The notes below the pieces were generated by a model. The model was not told the DNA's origin, made no database searches, and saw nothing but the letters and a program-made list of their open reading frames with translations. A program made the translations under genes and the position numbers. Shown piece after piece: positions 24,457-33,830 of a DNA stretch of 39,590 nt; positions within the stretch are counted from its first letter, which is position 1; each line of letters begins with the position of its first letter. Origin of the DNA: Massilia agri (GTDB lineage Bacteria; Pseudomonadota; Gammaproteobacteria; Burkholderiales; Burkholderiaceae_D); assembly GCF_024753255.1 (NCBI RefSeq), contig NZ_JANUHA010000029.1, forward strand, positions 1-39,590. The letters run 5' to 3'.

Positions 24457-25545
24457 ATGAGCATCACCGAGAACGATATCAAGACGGCATTGTCGGCGGT
24501 CATCGATCCTAACACCGGGAAGGATTTCGTCTCTTCCAAGTCCATCAAGAACATCAAGTTCGACGGCGACCATGTCAGCCTCGACGTCGAGCTGGGCTAT
24601 CCGGCCGCCAGCCAGGTCGGCACGATCCGCGAGCAGGTCCTGGCCGGCGTGAAGGCGCTGCCAGGCGTGGGCAACGTGACCGTCAAGGTCTATAGCAAGA
24701 TCCTCTCGCATGCGGTCCAGCGCGGCCTGAAGGTGATGCCGAACGTGAAGAACATCATCGCCGTCGCCTCGGGCAAGGGCGGGGTGGGCAAATCGACCAC
24801 GGCCGTCAACCTGGCCCTCGCCCTGGCCGCAGAGGGCGCCAGCGTCGGCATCCTGGACGCCGACATCTATGGCCCCTCGCAGCCCATGATGCTGGGGATT
24901 AATGCGCGTCCCGAGAGCCGCGACGGCAAGACCATGGAGCCGCTGGAGAACCACGGCGTGCAGGTCTCGTCGATCGGCTTCATGATCGACCCGGACGAGC
25001 CCATGGTCTGGCGCGGCCCGATGGTGACCGGCGCGCTGCAGCAGCTGCTCGAGCAGACCAACTGGCGCGACCTCGATTACCTGATCGTCGACATGCCCCC
25101 GGGGACCGGCGACATCCAGCTGACCCTGTCGCAGAAAGTGCCGGTCACCGGCGCCGTGATCGTCACCACGCCGCAGGACATCGCCCTGCTGGACGCGCGC
25201 AAGGGCCTCAAGATGTTCGAGAAGGTCGGCATCCCGATCATCGGCGTGGTCGAGAACATGAGCACCCACATCTGCTCCAACTGCGGCCACCACGAGTCGA
25301 TCTTCGGCGAAGGCGGCGGCGAGAAGATGTGCCGCGACTTCGGCGTCGACTTCCTCGGCAAGCTCCCTCTCACCCTGTCGATCCGCGAGCAGACCGATTC
25401 CGGCCGCCCCACCGTCGTGGCCGATCCGGAAGGCCCGGTCGCCACCATCTATAAAGAGATCGCGCGCAAGGTGGCGGTCAAGGTGGCGGAAAAGGCGAAG
25501 GACATGAGCAGCAAGTTCCCGAGCATCGTCGTCAAGAACGACTGA
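24457..25545 (+). CDS. apbC: Iron-sulfur cluster carrier ATPase ApbC/Mrp
   Basis: A 362-residue P-loop ATPase that carries Fe-S clusters to target proteins. An N-terminal MIP18/DUF59 domain (about 1-85) precedes the Walker A motif ASGKGGVGKSTTAVNLALAL (deviant, two lysines). YLIVDMPPGTGD and a cluster-binding C-x2-C (ICSNCGHHES) follow. The ATG at 24457 has GGAG seven bases upstream. It starts a plus-strand run and is 18 bases from the RlmN-like radical SAM gene, whose [4Fe-4S] cluster it could supply (inference). Confidence 0.96.
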   Translation: MSITENDIKTALSAVIDPNTGKDFVSSKSIKNIKFDGDHVSLDVELGYPAASQVGTIREQVLAGVKALPGVGNVTVKVYSKILSHAVQRGLKVMPNVKNIIAVASGKGGVGKSTTAVNLALALAAEGASVGILDADIYGPSQPMMLGINARPESRDGKTMEPLENHGVQVSSIGFMIDPDEPMVWRGPMVTGALQQLLEQTNWRDLDYLIVDMPPGTGDIQLTLSQKVPVTGAVIVTTPQDIALLDARKGLKMFEKVGIPIIGVVENMSTHICSNCGHHESIFGEGGGEKMCRDFGVDFLGKLPLTLSIREQTDSGRPTVVADPEGPVATIYKEIARKVAVKVAEKAKDMSSKFPSIVVKND

Positions 25546-25563
25546 AAAGGTGGGGGAAAGAGC

Positions 25564-26583
25564 GTGCAGCTGAGCGGCATCCGCGCACGCCTGGCGGCGC
25601 TGGGCGCACTGCCGCTGCACCAGGAGCGCGTGCTGCGCGACTGGGTGCAGGGCGCGGCGCACGAGCGCGGGCGCCGTCCGGCGTCCGACTTTCTTCCCAA
25701 GCCGGTGCGCGAGGCGCTGCCACTGCTTGACGCGGAGCTGGCGGGGATGACCCGCCTCGTGTCCGCGCATCCTGCCGAGGACGGATCGGAGCGCCTGCTG
25801 GTGGCATTGAACGACGGCCAGATGGTCGAATCGGTGCTGCTGCCGCGCGACGGGGTCTGCGTTTCCAGCCAGGTCGGCTGCGCGGTGGGCTGCCGCTTCT
25901 GCATGACCGGGCGCGAAGGACTGCTGCGCCAGGTGACGAGCGGCGAGATCGTGGCGCAAGTGGTGCTGGCGCGTTCGCGCCGCTCCGTGAAGAAGGTCGT
26001 CTTCATGGGCATGGGCGAACCGGCCCATAACCTCGACAATGTGCTGGAAGCGATCGAGCTCCTGGGCATCGAGGCGAATATCGCGCACAAGAACCTGGTG
26101 TTTTCCACCGTGGGCGACCTGCGCGCCTTCGAGCGCCTGGGGCAGGGGCGGGTCAAACCCGCGCTGGCCCTGTCGCTGCATACCACGCGGCTTGAGCTGC
26201 GCAGCGAGCTGCTGCCGCGCGCGCCGCGCTTGACGCCCGAGGAACTGGTCGACCATGGCGAACGCTATGCGCGCCTGTGCGGCTATCCGATCCAGTACCA
26301 GTGGACCCTGCTGGAGGGCGTCAACGATACGCCGGAAGAACTGGACGGCATCGTTGCCCTCCTGCGCGGCAAGTACGCCATCCTGAACATGATCCCCTAT
26401 AACAGCGTGCCCGACCTGCCTTATAGAAGGCCGAGCTGGGAGCGGGCGCGGGCGATCGCGGCCGGCCTGCACGCGCACGGGATCCTCACCAAGCTGCGCG
26501 ACTCGGCCGGCCAGGACGTCGACGGCGGCTGCGGCCAGCTGCGCGCGCGGGCAGGGCGCACCATCGCACTGCGGCGCGCCTGA
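25564..26583 (+). CDS. RlmN-like radical SAM RNA methyltransferase (short)
   Basis: A 339-residue member of the RlmN/Cfr family. The cluster motif C-x3-C-x2-C is in QVGCAVGCRFCMTG, the preceding conserved Cys in GVCVSSQ, and the methyl-carrying Cys near the C-terminus in DSAGQDVDGGCGQL. MGMGEPAHNLDNV and LSLHTT are also typical. It is about 45 residues shorter than Escherichia coli RlmN, and the N-terminal accessory region is reduced. A full-length housekeeping RlmN would be expected elsewhere in the genome. The start is GTG at 25564 after GGGGGA. Its RNA target may be A2503 of 23S rRNA or another position. Confidence 0.8.
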   Translation: MQLSGIRARLAALGALPLHQERVLRDWVQGAAHERGRRPASDFLPKPVREALPLLDAELAGMTRLVSAHPAEDGSERLLVALNDGQMVESVLLPRDGVCVSSQVGCAVGCRFCMTGREGLLRQVTSGEIVAQVVLARSRRSVKKVVFMGMGEPAHNLDNVLEAIELLGIEANIAHKNLVFSTVGDLRAFERLGQGRVKPALALSLHTTRLELRSELLPRAPRLTPEELVDHGERYARLCGYPIQYQWTLLEGVNDTPEELDGIVALLRGKYAILNMIPYNSVPDLPYRRPSWERARAIAAGLHAHGILTKLRDSAGQDVDGGCGQLRARAGRTIALRRA

Positions 26584-26593
26584 GGAGGAAGGA

Positions 26594-26995
26594 ATGGCAT
26601 TCGATCTTTCCGAAGAGTGGGTCATCGAAACCGAGGCGCAGCTCGGCGCGCGGCTGCCGGCCGGCTACCGCGCCGCCATGATGCGCCGTAACGGCGGCGG
26701 CATCGTGCTGGACGGCGAGGATTGGGCGCTGTACCCGATCCGCGACGCCAGCGACCGCAAGCGCATCGCGCGCACCTGCAACGATATCCTGCGCGAAACC
26801 GCGGCTTGCCGGGCGTGGGGTGGCTTTCCGCCATCGGACTTGGCGATCGCGGGTGATGGCAGTGGCGACAAACTGGTCTTTCTGCGCAACGGCGACGCCT
26901 ACGGACCCGCCCCGGCCATATGGCGGCACGAAACGGGCGGCCTCATCGCCCAGGCGCCGGACATCGGCGATCTGTCATCTGCCTTGGGAGCGTGA
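26594..26995 (+). CDS. SMI1/KNR4 (SUKH) family protein
   Basis: A 133-residue protein with the SUKH-superfamily layout: EEWVIETEAQLGARLPAGYRAAMMRRNGGGI near the N-terminus, GDKLVFL in the middle, and a short C-terminal helix. In bacteria SUKH proteins are often immunity proteins against contact-delivered or polymorphic toxins. No toxin gene is adjacent, so the role here is open. A strong GGAGGAAGG site precedes the ATG. It is 10 bases after the RlmN-like gene and four bases before the Tdi1-type gene. Confidence 0.8.
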   Translation: MAFDLSEEWVIETEAQLGARLPAGYRAAMMRRNGGGIVLDGEDWALYPIRDASDRKRIARTCNDILRETAACRAWGGFPPSDLAIAGDGSGDKLVFLRNGDAYGPAPAIWRHETGGLIAQAPDIGDLSSALGA

Positions 26996-26999
26996 GAGC

Positions 27000-27509
27000 A
27001 TGCCAGCCGATATCCTGTACGTCGCCATCGAGAATCCTGGAGAGCGTAGCGACTTGTTGGAAGACTGGACCTGGCTCGTCGGCGCGGATCTTCAGCCCGT
27101 CAAGTTCACCGCCTGCGGCGACGTGTTCCTGCGCGACAGGCGTGACGGCGCCATCCATTTCCTGGACGTGAACGGCGCACACCTGTCGCGCGTCGCCGAA
27201 ACGGTGCAAGGCCTCGAGGACAAGCTCGCCGACCCCGCGTTTGCCGGCGACTACCTTGCCCCATCGATGGTCGACACGCTGCGCAAGCACGGCAAGTTGC
27301 TCAAAGCGCAGCAGGTGTACAGCTACCGGGTCCCGCTCGCTCTGGGCGGCGAGGTGGCGGTGGCGAACGTCGACGTAAGCGATCTCGCGGTGCATCTATC
27401 CATCACCGGCCAGATCGCCCGCCAGCTGAAGGACGTACCGGACGGTGCGCCGATCGGCAAGCTCGATGTCCGGATCCCATCGCGTAAGCCCTGGTGGAAG
27501 TTCTGGTAA
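27000..27509 (+). CDS. T6SS immunity Tdi1-type (DUF1851) protein
   Basis: A 169-residue protein. The central KFTACGDVFLRDRRDGAIHF followed by LDVNGAHLSRVAETVQGLED, and the C-terminal LGGEVAVANVDVSDLAVHLS then ITGQIARQLKDVPDGAPIG, match my memory of the DUF1851/T6SS-Tdi1 C-terminal domain. That domain is found in the immunity protein for the Tde1 DNase of type VI systems. The N-terminal GAD-like part seems short. It starts at an ATG four bases after the SMI1/KNR4 stop, with GGGAG upstream, so the two are coupled. No effector, VgrG or PAAR gene is in the window. Confidence 0.7.
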   Translation: MPADILYVAIENPGERSDLLEDWTWLVGADLQPVKFTACGDVFLRDRRDGAIHFLDVNGAHLSRVAETVQGLEDKLADPAFAGDYLAPSMVDTLRKHGKLLKAQQVYSYRVPLALGGEVAVANVDVSDLAVHLSITGQIARQLKDVPDGAPIGKLDVRIPSRKPWWKFW

Positions 27510-27607
27510 CAGCCTTGGCTATTTCAAGACTTTCTGCTCGAAAATAAAAACTCTCGGAATTCCCCTGCATACACTAGGAGTTTGGAGCGTATGCAAGCGG
27601 GATTCCG

Positions 27608-30212
27608 ATGAGCGAGATCAGTCTCACAGGCAGTCCACAGCGCTGGCGCGGCCGCTACCTGGACGCCGCCGACCTGTTCGTCCCTGGCCGGCTGCGCCAG
27701 GACGCGGCCCTGCGCGCACGCGCCGAGAACGTCGTCAACGCGGCCCTCATGGCGGCGACCGCCGGACCCTTTTATGCGCTGGTCTACTGGCTGCTGGACT
27801 TGCGCGTCGCGGCTGTCGAGATACTGGCCTGCTGCCTGGTCATGCTGCTGGCGCCGCCCGTGCTGCGCCTCTCCGGCAGCATCGTGGCCGCGCGCGAGCT
27901 GTTCCTGTGCGCGCTGTTCTTCAATTTCACCTGGCTGACCTGGCACCTGGGCGGCAGCGCGGCGCCGACCGCCAGCTGGCTGGTGACGGCGCCCGTGGTG
28001 GCGATGTTCCTGGGCGGTGTCGCGAGCGGCGTGTTCTGGCTGGTGGTGAGCTGCCTCGCGGCGGGCGCGATCTGGCTTGCGCCGACCCTCGGCCTGGCGC
28101 TGCCGCCGGCGCCGCGGGTGGACATGCCGCTCCTGCACCTGGTCTGCGACCTCGGGCTCTACGTGGTGGTGCTGGTCTTCGTGCTGCTGTTCGAGCTGAC
28201 CAAGACCGAAGGCTTCGTGAAGCTGAAGCAGGCGCTGTCGACCATCAACGAGCTGGCCATCCGCGACGAACTCACGGGCAGCCATAACCGCCGCTTCCTG
28301 CTTGGCCTGGTCGACCGGGAAAAGGAGCGCAGCGACCGCAACGGCCACCCGTTTTGCCTGTGCCTGTTCGACCTCGACTTCTTCAAGCGCATCAACGACA
28401 GCTTTGGCCACGCGGCGGGCGACGCCGTGCTGCGCGCCTTTGCCCAGGCGGTGCAGGGGCAGATCCGCGCGACCGACGCCTTCGGGCGCTATGGGGGGCG
28501 AGGAGTTCCTCCTGATGCTGCCCGAAACACCGGCGCCCGACGCGGTGGTGCTGGCCGAGCGGGTGCGGCGCGTGGTCGCCGCGCTGCGCTGCGTGCATGA
28601 GGGCCGCGAGATCACGATGTCGGTGTCGGTCGGCGTGGCCGAGTACCGACTGGGCGAGGCGGCCGCCCAGGCGATCGCGCGCGCGGACGAGGCCCTGTAC
28701 GGGGCCAAGTCGCTGGGCCGCAACCGGGTGCAGTGCCACGCTGCCGACCAGCGCCAGCCGGTGGTGGCGCCGGCCGGCGGCGCCGGGCGTGCCGCTGATG
28801 ACGCGATCCGCGCCAGCAGCGCGCGCTTGCCACGCGGCGCCCAGTGCGACCAGCTCACCGGCCTGCTCAATCGCAGCCTGCTGCGCGACCGCCTGCGCCA
28901 TGCGATGGACCGCGCCAAGCGCAACCGCCGCATGGTGGCGCTGCTGCTCCTGAACATCAACCGCTTCAAGGAGATCAACGACGAACTCGGCATCGAGGCC
29001 GGAGACGCGCTCCTGAGCCAGGTCGGCGCCACCATCCGTTCCACCTTGCGCGACGCCGACACCGTGGCGCGCTGGGGTGGCGACGAGTTCATCGCGCTGC
29101 TGGAAGACCTGGGTTTCGAGTCGGATGCGCACCGGGTCGCGGAGAAGATCCTCGACCGTTTCGGCCTGCCCGTGCCGGTCGCGGGCCGCGAATGCTTCGT
29201 GACGCTGGCGGTGGGCGTGGCCCTGTACCCGGCCGCCGACTGCGACCTCGACGCGCTGCTCAAGCGCGCCGACATCGCCATGCGCGAGGCCAAGCGCTGG
29301 GGCGAGAACAGCGTGCAGCTGTATTCCTGCGACACCGCGCAGCCGCAGAGCGAACGCCTGGCGCTGAAGAACGGCCTGCGCGAGGCGCTCGCCAAGGGCC
29401 AGTTCTTCCTCGAATACCAGCCGCAGATCGCGCTGATTCCGCAGATCGATCCCCGGATGCCGGAAGCGCGCCGCGTCATCGGCGTGGAAGCGCTGCTGCG
29501 CTGGCAGCACCCGGTCTACGGACGGATCGATCCGGGGCGCTTCATCGCGCTGGCCGAGGAGACCGGCATGATCGTCCCGATCGGGGACTGGGCGCTGCGC
29601 ACCGCCTGCCTGCAGAACCGCGCCTGGCGCGAGGCCGGCCTGCCCGCGATCAAGCTGGCCGTGAACCTGTCGGCGCGCCAGCTCAAGGAGCCGGGCCTGG
29701 CGGCGCGCGTGCTCGCCATCCTCGAGGAAACCGGCATGCCGGCGCATTGCCTGGACCTCGAGATCACCGAGGGCATGCTGATCGAAGACCTGGCGGCCAA
29801 CTGCACCCTGATGAACGGCTTGCGCGAGAGCGGGGTGCTGGTGTCGATCGACGATTTCGGCACCGGCTACTCGAGCCTGAACTACCTGTCCGAGCTGCCG
29901 GTCGACATCCTCAAGATGGATGGCCTGTTCGTGCGCCGCCTCGGCGCGCAGGAACGGGGACGTCCCTTTGCGATCGCCGAATCCATCGTCGACATGGCGC
30001 ATCGACTCGGCCTGCAGGTGATCGCCGAGGCGGTCGAGTTGCCAGAGCAGCTGGCCGACCTGGCGGCGATGGGCTGCGACGCCGCCCAGGGCTACCTGTT
30101 CGCACGCCCGCTGCCGCCGGACGAGGTGGCGGCCGTGCTGGCACGCCAGGACGAGGCCGGGCCGGCGGGTGCGCGGCCAGCGCCACCCTTGCTCGCGCCC
30201 TTGCTGAAGTAA
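27608..30212 (+). pseudogene. Membrane GGDEF-GGDEF-EAL protein, frameshifted at a G6 tract
   Basis: About 867 residues once a single extra G is removed from the run of six at 28493-28498. Order: four to six membrane helices (about residues 40-200), GGDEF domain 1 (DELTGSHNRRFLLGLVDREK, FDLDFFKRINDSFGH, GGEEF), GGDEF domain 2 (DQLTGLLNRSLLRDRLRHAM, GGDEF), then a full EAL domain (GVEALLRWQHP, LEITEGML, IDDFGTGYSSLNYL, AEAVE, QGYLFARPL). Both GGDEF domains keep the inhibitory RxxD site five residues before the motif (RATD and RDAD). Each activity for making or breaking c-di-GMP looks intact apart from the shift. As read, the first frame ends at 28600 and the second may begin at an internal ATG at 28491. 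Confidence 0.85.
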
Positions 30213-30239
30213 GCAGTCGCACCCATACCGGAGAATCCC

Positions 30240-31595
30240 ATGCAGAACGAAGCCATCCCTTTCGATCCCTCCCAGGACCTGCCGGCGCTCGCCGCCTCCG
30301 GCGCCCTGGGCGGCAACGTCGCCCTGTTCCGCCAGCCGCGCGGCCCCGACCTGATGCGCCGCGCCCAGCCGCTGGACGAGTGGTGCGCGCTGCGCGCGCG
30401 CCACGGGGTCTGGCCCTACAACCGCCGCCTGGAAGGCGCGCCGACGCCGCTCAGCAGCGTCGAGGGCGATGGGCTCGCGGCGGCGCGCGGCATCAACTTC
30501 GCCTCGCAGGACTACTTGTCCCTGGCCTCCCACCCCGATGTCCTGGCGGCGGCGATGGCGGCGCTGGCCGAATGCGGGCCGCACAGCGCGGGTTCGGCGG
30601 TCCTGCTGGGGAACAGTCGCTATTCCAGCGCGCTGGAAGGCGTCATCGGCGAGCTGCTGCGCTGCCGCCACGTGGTGCTGTTCCCGACCGGCTGGGGCGC
30701 GGCCTTCGGGGCCGTCACCGCGCTGGTGCATGGGGCCGACCACGTGCTGATCGACCAGCTGGCCCATGCCTCGCTGCGCCAGGGGGCGATGGCGGCCACC
30801 CGCAACCTCACGCCTTTCCGCCACCTCGACTGCGACCATGTGCGCGAACTGCTGGCCGGCATCCGCGCCGTCGACAGCCAGGGCGCCATCCTGGTCGTCA
30901 CCGAAGGCCTGTTCAGCATGGATGCGGACAGCCCCGACCTGCCGCTCCTCCAATATCTGTGCCACGAGTACGGCGCCACCCTGCTGGTGGACGTCGCCCA
31001 CGACCTGGGCGCGATGGGGCCGGGCGGCGGCGGCGTGATCGCGGCCCAGGGCATGCTCGGCAAGATCGACGTGGTGATGGGCGCGTTTTCCAAGACCTTC
31101 GCCTCGAACGGCGGCTTCGTCGCCTGCGACTCGGCAAGTGTACGCCGGCAGCTGCAGCTGTTCGCCGGGCCGCACATGTTTTCCAATGCCTTGTCGCCGG
31201 TGCAGGCGGCCACCATCCTGGCCTGCCTGCGCATCGTCGCCAGCCCGGAGGGCGAGACCTTGCGCGCCGCGTTGATGCGCAACGCCGTCGAGCTGCGCGC
31301 CCTGCTGAAAGAGGAGGGCATGCGCTGCATCGGCGAACCCTCGCCGATCGTGCCGCTCTGGACAGGGACCGAAGCCACCTGCCGCATCGCCGGCATGCTG
31401 CTGGCCCGCGAGCAGGTCTTCGTGAACCCGATAGAGTTCCCGGGCGTGCCGCTGGGCGCGGCGCGCCTGCGCCTGCAGCTGATGGCCCAGCACACCCCGG
31501 CCCAGATCCGGCGTGCGGCGCCCCTGCTGGCGCAAGCGGTGCGCAAGGCCGATACGGCGCCACGGCCGGCGCCGGCGGCATCAAGGCAGGGCTGA
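30240..31595 (+). CDS. Alpha-oxoamine synthase family PLP enzyme
   Basis: A 451-residue fold-type I PLP enzyme of the group that condenses an amino acid with an acyl-CoA (BioF, Kbl, HemA, SPT, CqsA/LqsA). INFASQDYLSLASHPDV and GSAVLLGNSRYSSALE are the N-terminal blocks, LLVDVAHDLGAMGPGG contacts the cofactor, and the Schiff-base lysine is K285 in GAFSKTFASNGGF. It has an N-terminal extension of about 80 residues over BioF, as in serine palmitoyltransferase. Relatives in this bacterial family make quorum-sensing alpha-hydroxyketones, but no sensor kinase gene is adjacent. The actual product is unknown. GGAGA precedes the ATG; it lies 27 bases after the c-di-GMP gene. Confidence 0.8.
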   Translation: MQNEAIPFDPSQDLPALAASGALGGNVALFRQPRGPDLMRRAQPLDEWCALRARHGVWPYNRRLEGAPTPLSSVEGDGLAAARGINFASQDYLSLASHPDVLAAAMAALAECGPHSAGSAVLLGNSRYSSALEGVIGELLRCRHVVLFPTGWGAAFGAVTALVHGADHVLIDQLAHASLRQGAMAATRNLTPFRHLDCDHVRELLAGIRAVDSQGAILVVTEGLFSMDADSPDLPLLQYLCHEYGATLLVDVAHDLGAMGPGGGGVIAAQGMLGKIDVVMGAFSKTFASNGGFVACDSASVRRQLQLFAGPHMFSNALSPVQAATILACLRIVASPEGETLRAALMRNAVELRALLKEEGMRCIGEPSPIVPLWTGTEATCRIAGMLLAREQVFVNPIEFPGVPLGAARLRLQLMAQHTPAQIRRAAPLLAQAVRKADTAPRPAPAASRQG

Positions 31596-31689
31596 GCCGG
31601 GAGAGCGGACGGGCAGGGCGGTCCTGCGGTGTGGTGCCGGTCGGGCGACGGGGTAAAATAACTCCTTTACCTATTTCGCATCTCTCACC

Positions 31690-33081
31690 ATGACCGTCCG
31701 CACCCGATTCGCACCCAGCCCGACCGGCTACCTCCACCTCGGCGGCGCCCGCACCGCGCTGTACTCCTGGGCCTATGCCCGTCACTTCGGCGGCACCTTC
31801 ATCCTGCGCATCGAAGACACCGACCTGGAGCGCTCGACCCCGGAAGCCGTGCAGGCCATCCTGGACGGCATGCAGTGGCTCGGCCTGTCGCATGACGAAG
31901 GCCCCTTCTACCAGATGCAGCGCATGGACCGCTACCGCGAGGTGGTGGCGGCGATGCTGGAAGCCGGCACCGCCTACCTGTGCTACTGCTCGCCGGAGGA
32001 AGTCGAAGCCATGCGCGAGCGCATGCGGGCAAACGGCGAGAAGCCGCGCTACGACGGCACCTGGCGCCCGGAGCCGGGCAAGCTACTTCCGCCCGTGCCG
32101 GAAGGCGTGAAGCCGGTGGTGCGCTTCAAGAATCCGCTGGACGGCGAAGTCACCTGGATCGATGTGGTCAAGGGCCCGATCACCATCGCCAACAAGGAGC
32201 TCGACGACCTGATCATCGCGCGCCCGGACGGCACCCCGACCTATAACTTCTGCGTGTCGGTGGATGACTGGGACATGAAGATCACCCACGTGCTGCGCGG
32301 CGACGACCACGTGAACAACACGCCGCGCCAGATCAACATCCTGCGCGCTCTCGGCGCCGAGCTGCCGCAGTACGGCCACCTGCCGATGATCCTGGGCGCC
32401 GACGGCCAGAAGCTGTCCAAGCGCCACGGCGCGGTCAGCGTGATGCAATACCCGGAGCAGGGCTACCTGCCTGAAGCGATGCTGAACTACCTGGCGCGCC
32501 TGGGCTGGAGCCACGGCGACGACGAGATCTTCTCGATGGAGCAGTTCACCGAGTGGTTCAATCTCGAACACCTGACCGCCTCGGCGGCCCAGTTCAACCC
32601 GGAGAAGCTCGCCTGGCTGAACAACCATTACATCAAGCAGGCGGACAACGAGCGCCTGGCCGGCCTGGCCCGCCCGGTGCTCGAGCGTGAAGGCGCCCAG
32701 TTCGAAGGTGCGCCGGAGCTTGCCACCGTGATCGCCCTGGTGAAGGACCGCACCAATACCATCAACGAGCTGGCCGATACCGCCATGCTGTTCTACCGCG
32801 AGCCGAAGCCGGATGCGGCCCTGCTGGCCCAGCACCTGACCGACGCGGTGCGCCCGGCGCTGGCCGCCTTTGCCGAGCGCTGCAAGGATGTGGAATGGAA
32901 CAAGGCCGCGATCGCCGCCATGTTCAAGGAAGTGCTGGCGGCCCACGGCCTCAAGATGCCGCAGATCGCCATGCCGCTGCGCCTGATCGTGACCGGCCAG
33001 CTGCAGACGCCGGCCATCGATGCGGTGCTCGAGTTGTTCGGGCGCGACGTCGTCCTGGCGCGTGTGGCAAAGTATTTGTAA
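31690..33081 (+). CDS. gltX: Glutamyl-tRNA synthetase
   Basis: A 463-residue class Ib synthetase. RFAPSPTGYLHLGGARTALY holds the HIGH-type motif and KLSKRHGAVS the KMSKS-type motif. RGDDHVNNTPRQINILRAL and the C-terminal helical anticodon domain are complete. It charges tRNA-Glu, three genes for which lie immediately downstream (33328, 33607 and 33750). A -10-like taaaat precedes it by about 30 bases, but I see no convincing -35. Confidence 0.98.
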   Translation: MTVRTRFAPSPTGYLHLGGARTALYSWAYARHFGGTFILRIEDTDLERSTPEAVQAILDGMQWLGLSHDEGPFYQMQRMDRYREVVAAMLEAGTAYLCYCSPEEVEAMRERMRANGEKPRYDGTWRPEPGKLLPPVPEGVKPVVRFKNPLDGEVTWIDVVKGPITIANKELDDLIIARPDGTPTYNFCVSVDDWDMKITHVLRGDDHVNNTPRQINILRALGAELPQYGHLPMILGADGQKLSKRHGAVSVMQYPEQGYLPEAMLNYLARLGWSHGDDEIFSMEQFTEWFNLEHLTASAAQFNPEKLAWLNNHYIKQADNERLAGLARPVLEREGAQFEGAPELATVIALVKDRTNTINELADTAMLFYREPKPDAALLAQHLTDAVRPALAAFAERCKDVEWNKAAIAAMFKEVLAAHGLKMPQIAMPLRLIVTGQLQTPAIDAVLELFGRDVVLARVAKYL

Positions 33082-33121
33082 TGGCCTGTTTGCGGAGCGC
33101 GCATTTTCTGAAAACAGGTAT

Positions 33122-33150
33122 TTGCGAAATGCAAGGCGCTCCGCTATAAT
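33122..33150 (+). promoter_or_regulatory. Sigma-70 promoter of the tRNA operon
   Basis: TTGCGA at 33122-33127, a 17-base spacer and a perfect TATAAT at 33145-33150, followed by the GC-rich gctcgc, which resembles the discriminator of stringently controlled stable-RNA promoters. It starts about 57 bases before the first tRNA. Confidence 0.75.
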
Positions 33151-33206
33151 GCTCGCACTTCAGCAGCACACGGTAGCAAAGCAGCAGTAGCTACAGTGTG
33201 AAAAGA

Positions 33207-33282
<76 letters not shown>

Positions 33283-33327
33283 ACACTCTGAAGTGCAGTA
33301 AGTAGTAAGCAGTACGGTAGTTCCAAG

Positions 33328-33403
33328 GTCCCCATCGTCTAGAGGCCTAGGACATCACCCTTTCACGGTGAGTACCGGGGTTCGAATCCCCGTGGGGACG
33401 CCA
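33328..33403 (+). tRNA. tRNA-Glu (TTC), copy 1
   Basis: A 76-base tRNA with encoded CCA. Acceptor GTCCCCA pairs with TGGGGAC, and anticodon stem TCACC/GGTGA has loop CTTTCAC, anticodon TTC. It is identical to copies 2 and 3. Confidence 0.98.
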
Positions 33404-33498
33404 GGAATCCGGAGCGATTCGATTCTGGCAAAGCGCGCACCCAGCAGCGCGCGAGTAGTGGAAGTAAATGCAGTATGTTAGAATGTTGTTTTCCCGTA

Positions 33499-33574
<76 letters not shown>

Positions 33575-33606
33575 CGTAGGAAAAAACAACAGTTCTGACC
33601 GTCCGG

Positions 33607-33682
33607 GTCCCCATCGTCTAGAGGCCTAGGACATCACCCTTTCACGGTGAGTACCGGGGTTCGAATCCCCGTGGGGACGCCA
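33607..33682 (+). tRNA. tRNA-Glu (TTC), copy 2
   Basis: Identical to the copy at 33328, 32 bases after tRNA-Ala copy 2. It forms the second Ala-Glu unit. Confidence 0.98.
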
Positions 33683-33749
33683 AGAATTTGGTAAGAAGCT
33701 GATGCCGCGGTGCGGCGCAGCAGTAGTAAGCAGCAAGTACAGTTCATAG

Positions 33750-33825
33750 GTCCCCATCGTCTAGAGGCCTAGGACATCACCCTTTCACGGTGAGTACCGG
33801 GGTTCGAATCCCCGTGGGGACGCCA
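33750..33825 (+). tRNA. tRNA-Glu (TTC), copy 3
   Basis: Identical to the other two tRNA-Glu genes but without an accompanying alanine tRNA. The spacer before it contains agtagtaagcag, also found in the spacer before copy 1, suggesting that this unit is a duplication remnant. Confidence 0.98.
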
Positions 33826-33830
33826 GCATA

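Noticed and set aside
27520..27570. Possible sigma-28 promoter before the GGDEF-EAL gene
   Set aside because: The -35-like tcaagact has no matching -10 at 11 bases (aataaaaa).
30240..31595. Direct assignment as the JqsA/LqsA/CqsA autoinducer synthase
   Set aside because: The sequence looks closer to general oxoamine synthases and no jqsS/jqsR-type kinase and regulator genes are adjacent.
28392..31693. Very long open frames on the opposite strand and in other frames over the c-di-GMP and oxoamine synthase genes
   Set aside because: They are Arg/Ala/Gly/Pro-rich shadow frames caused by high GC; no family motif is visible, while the chosen frames carry complete domains.
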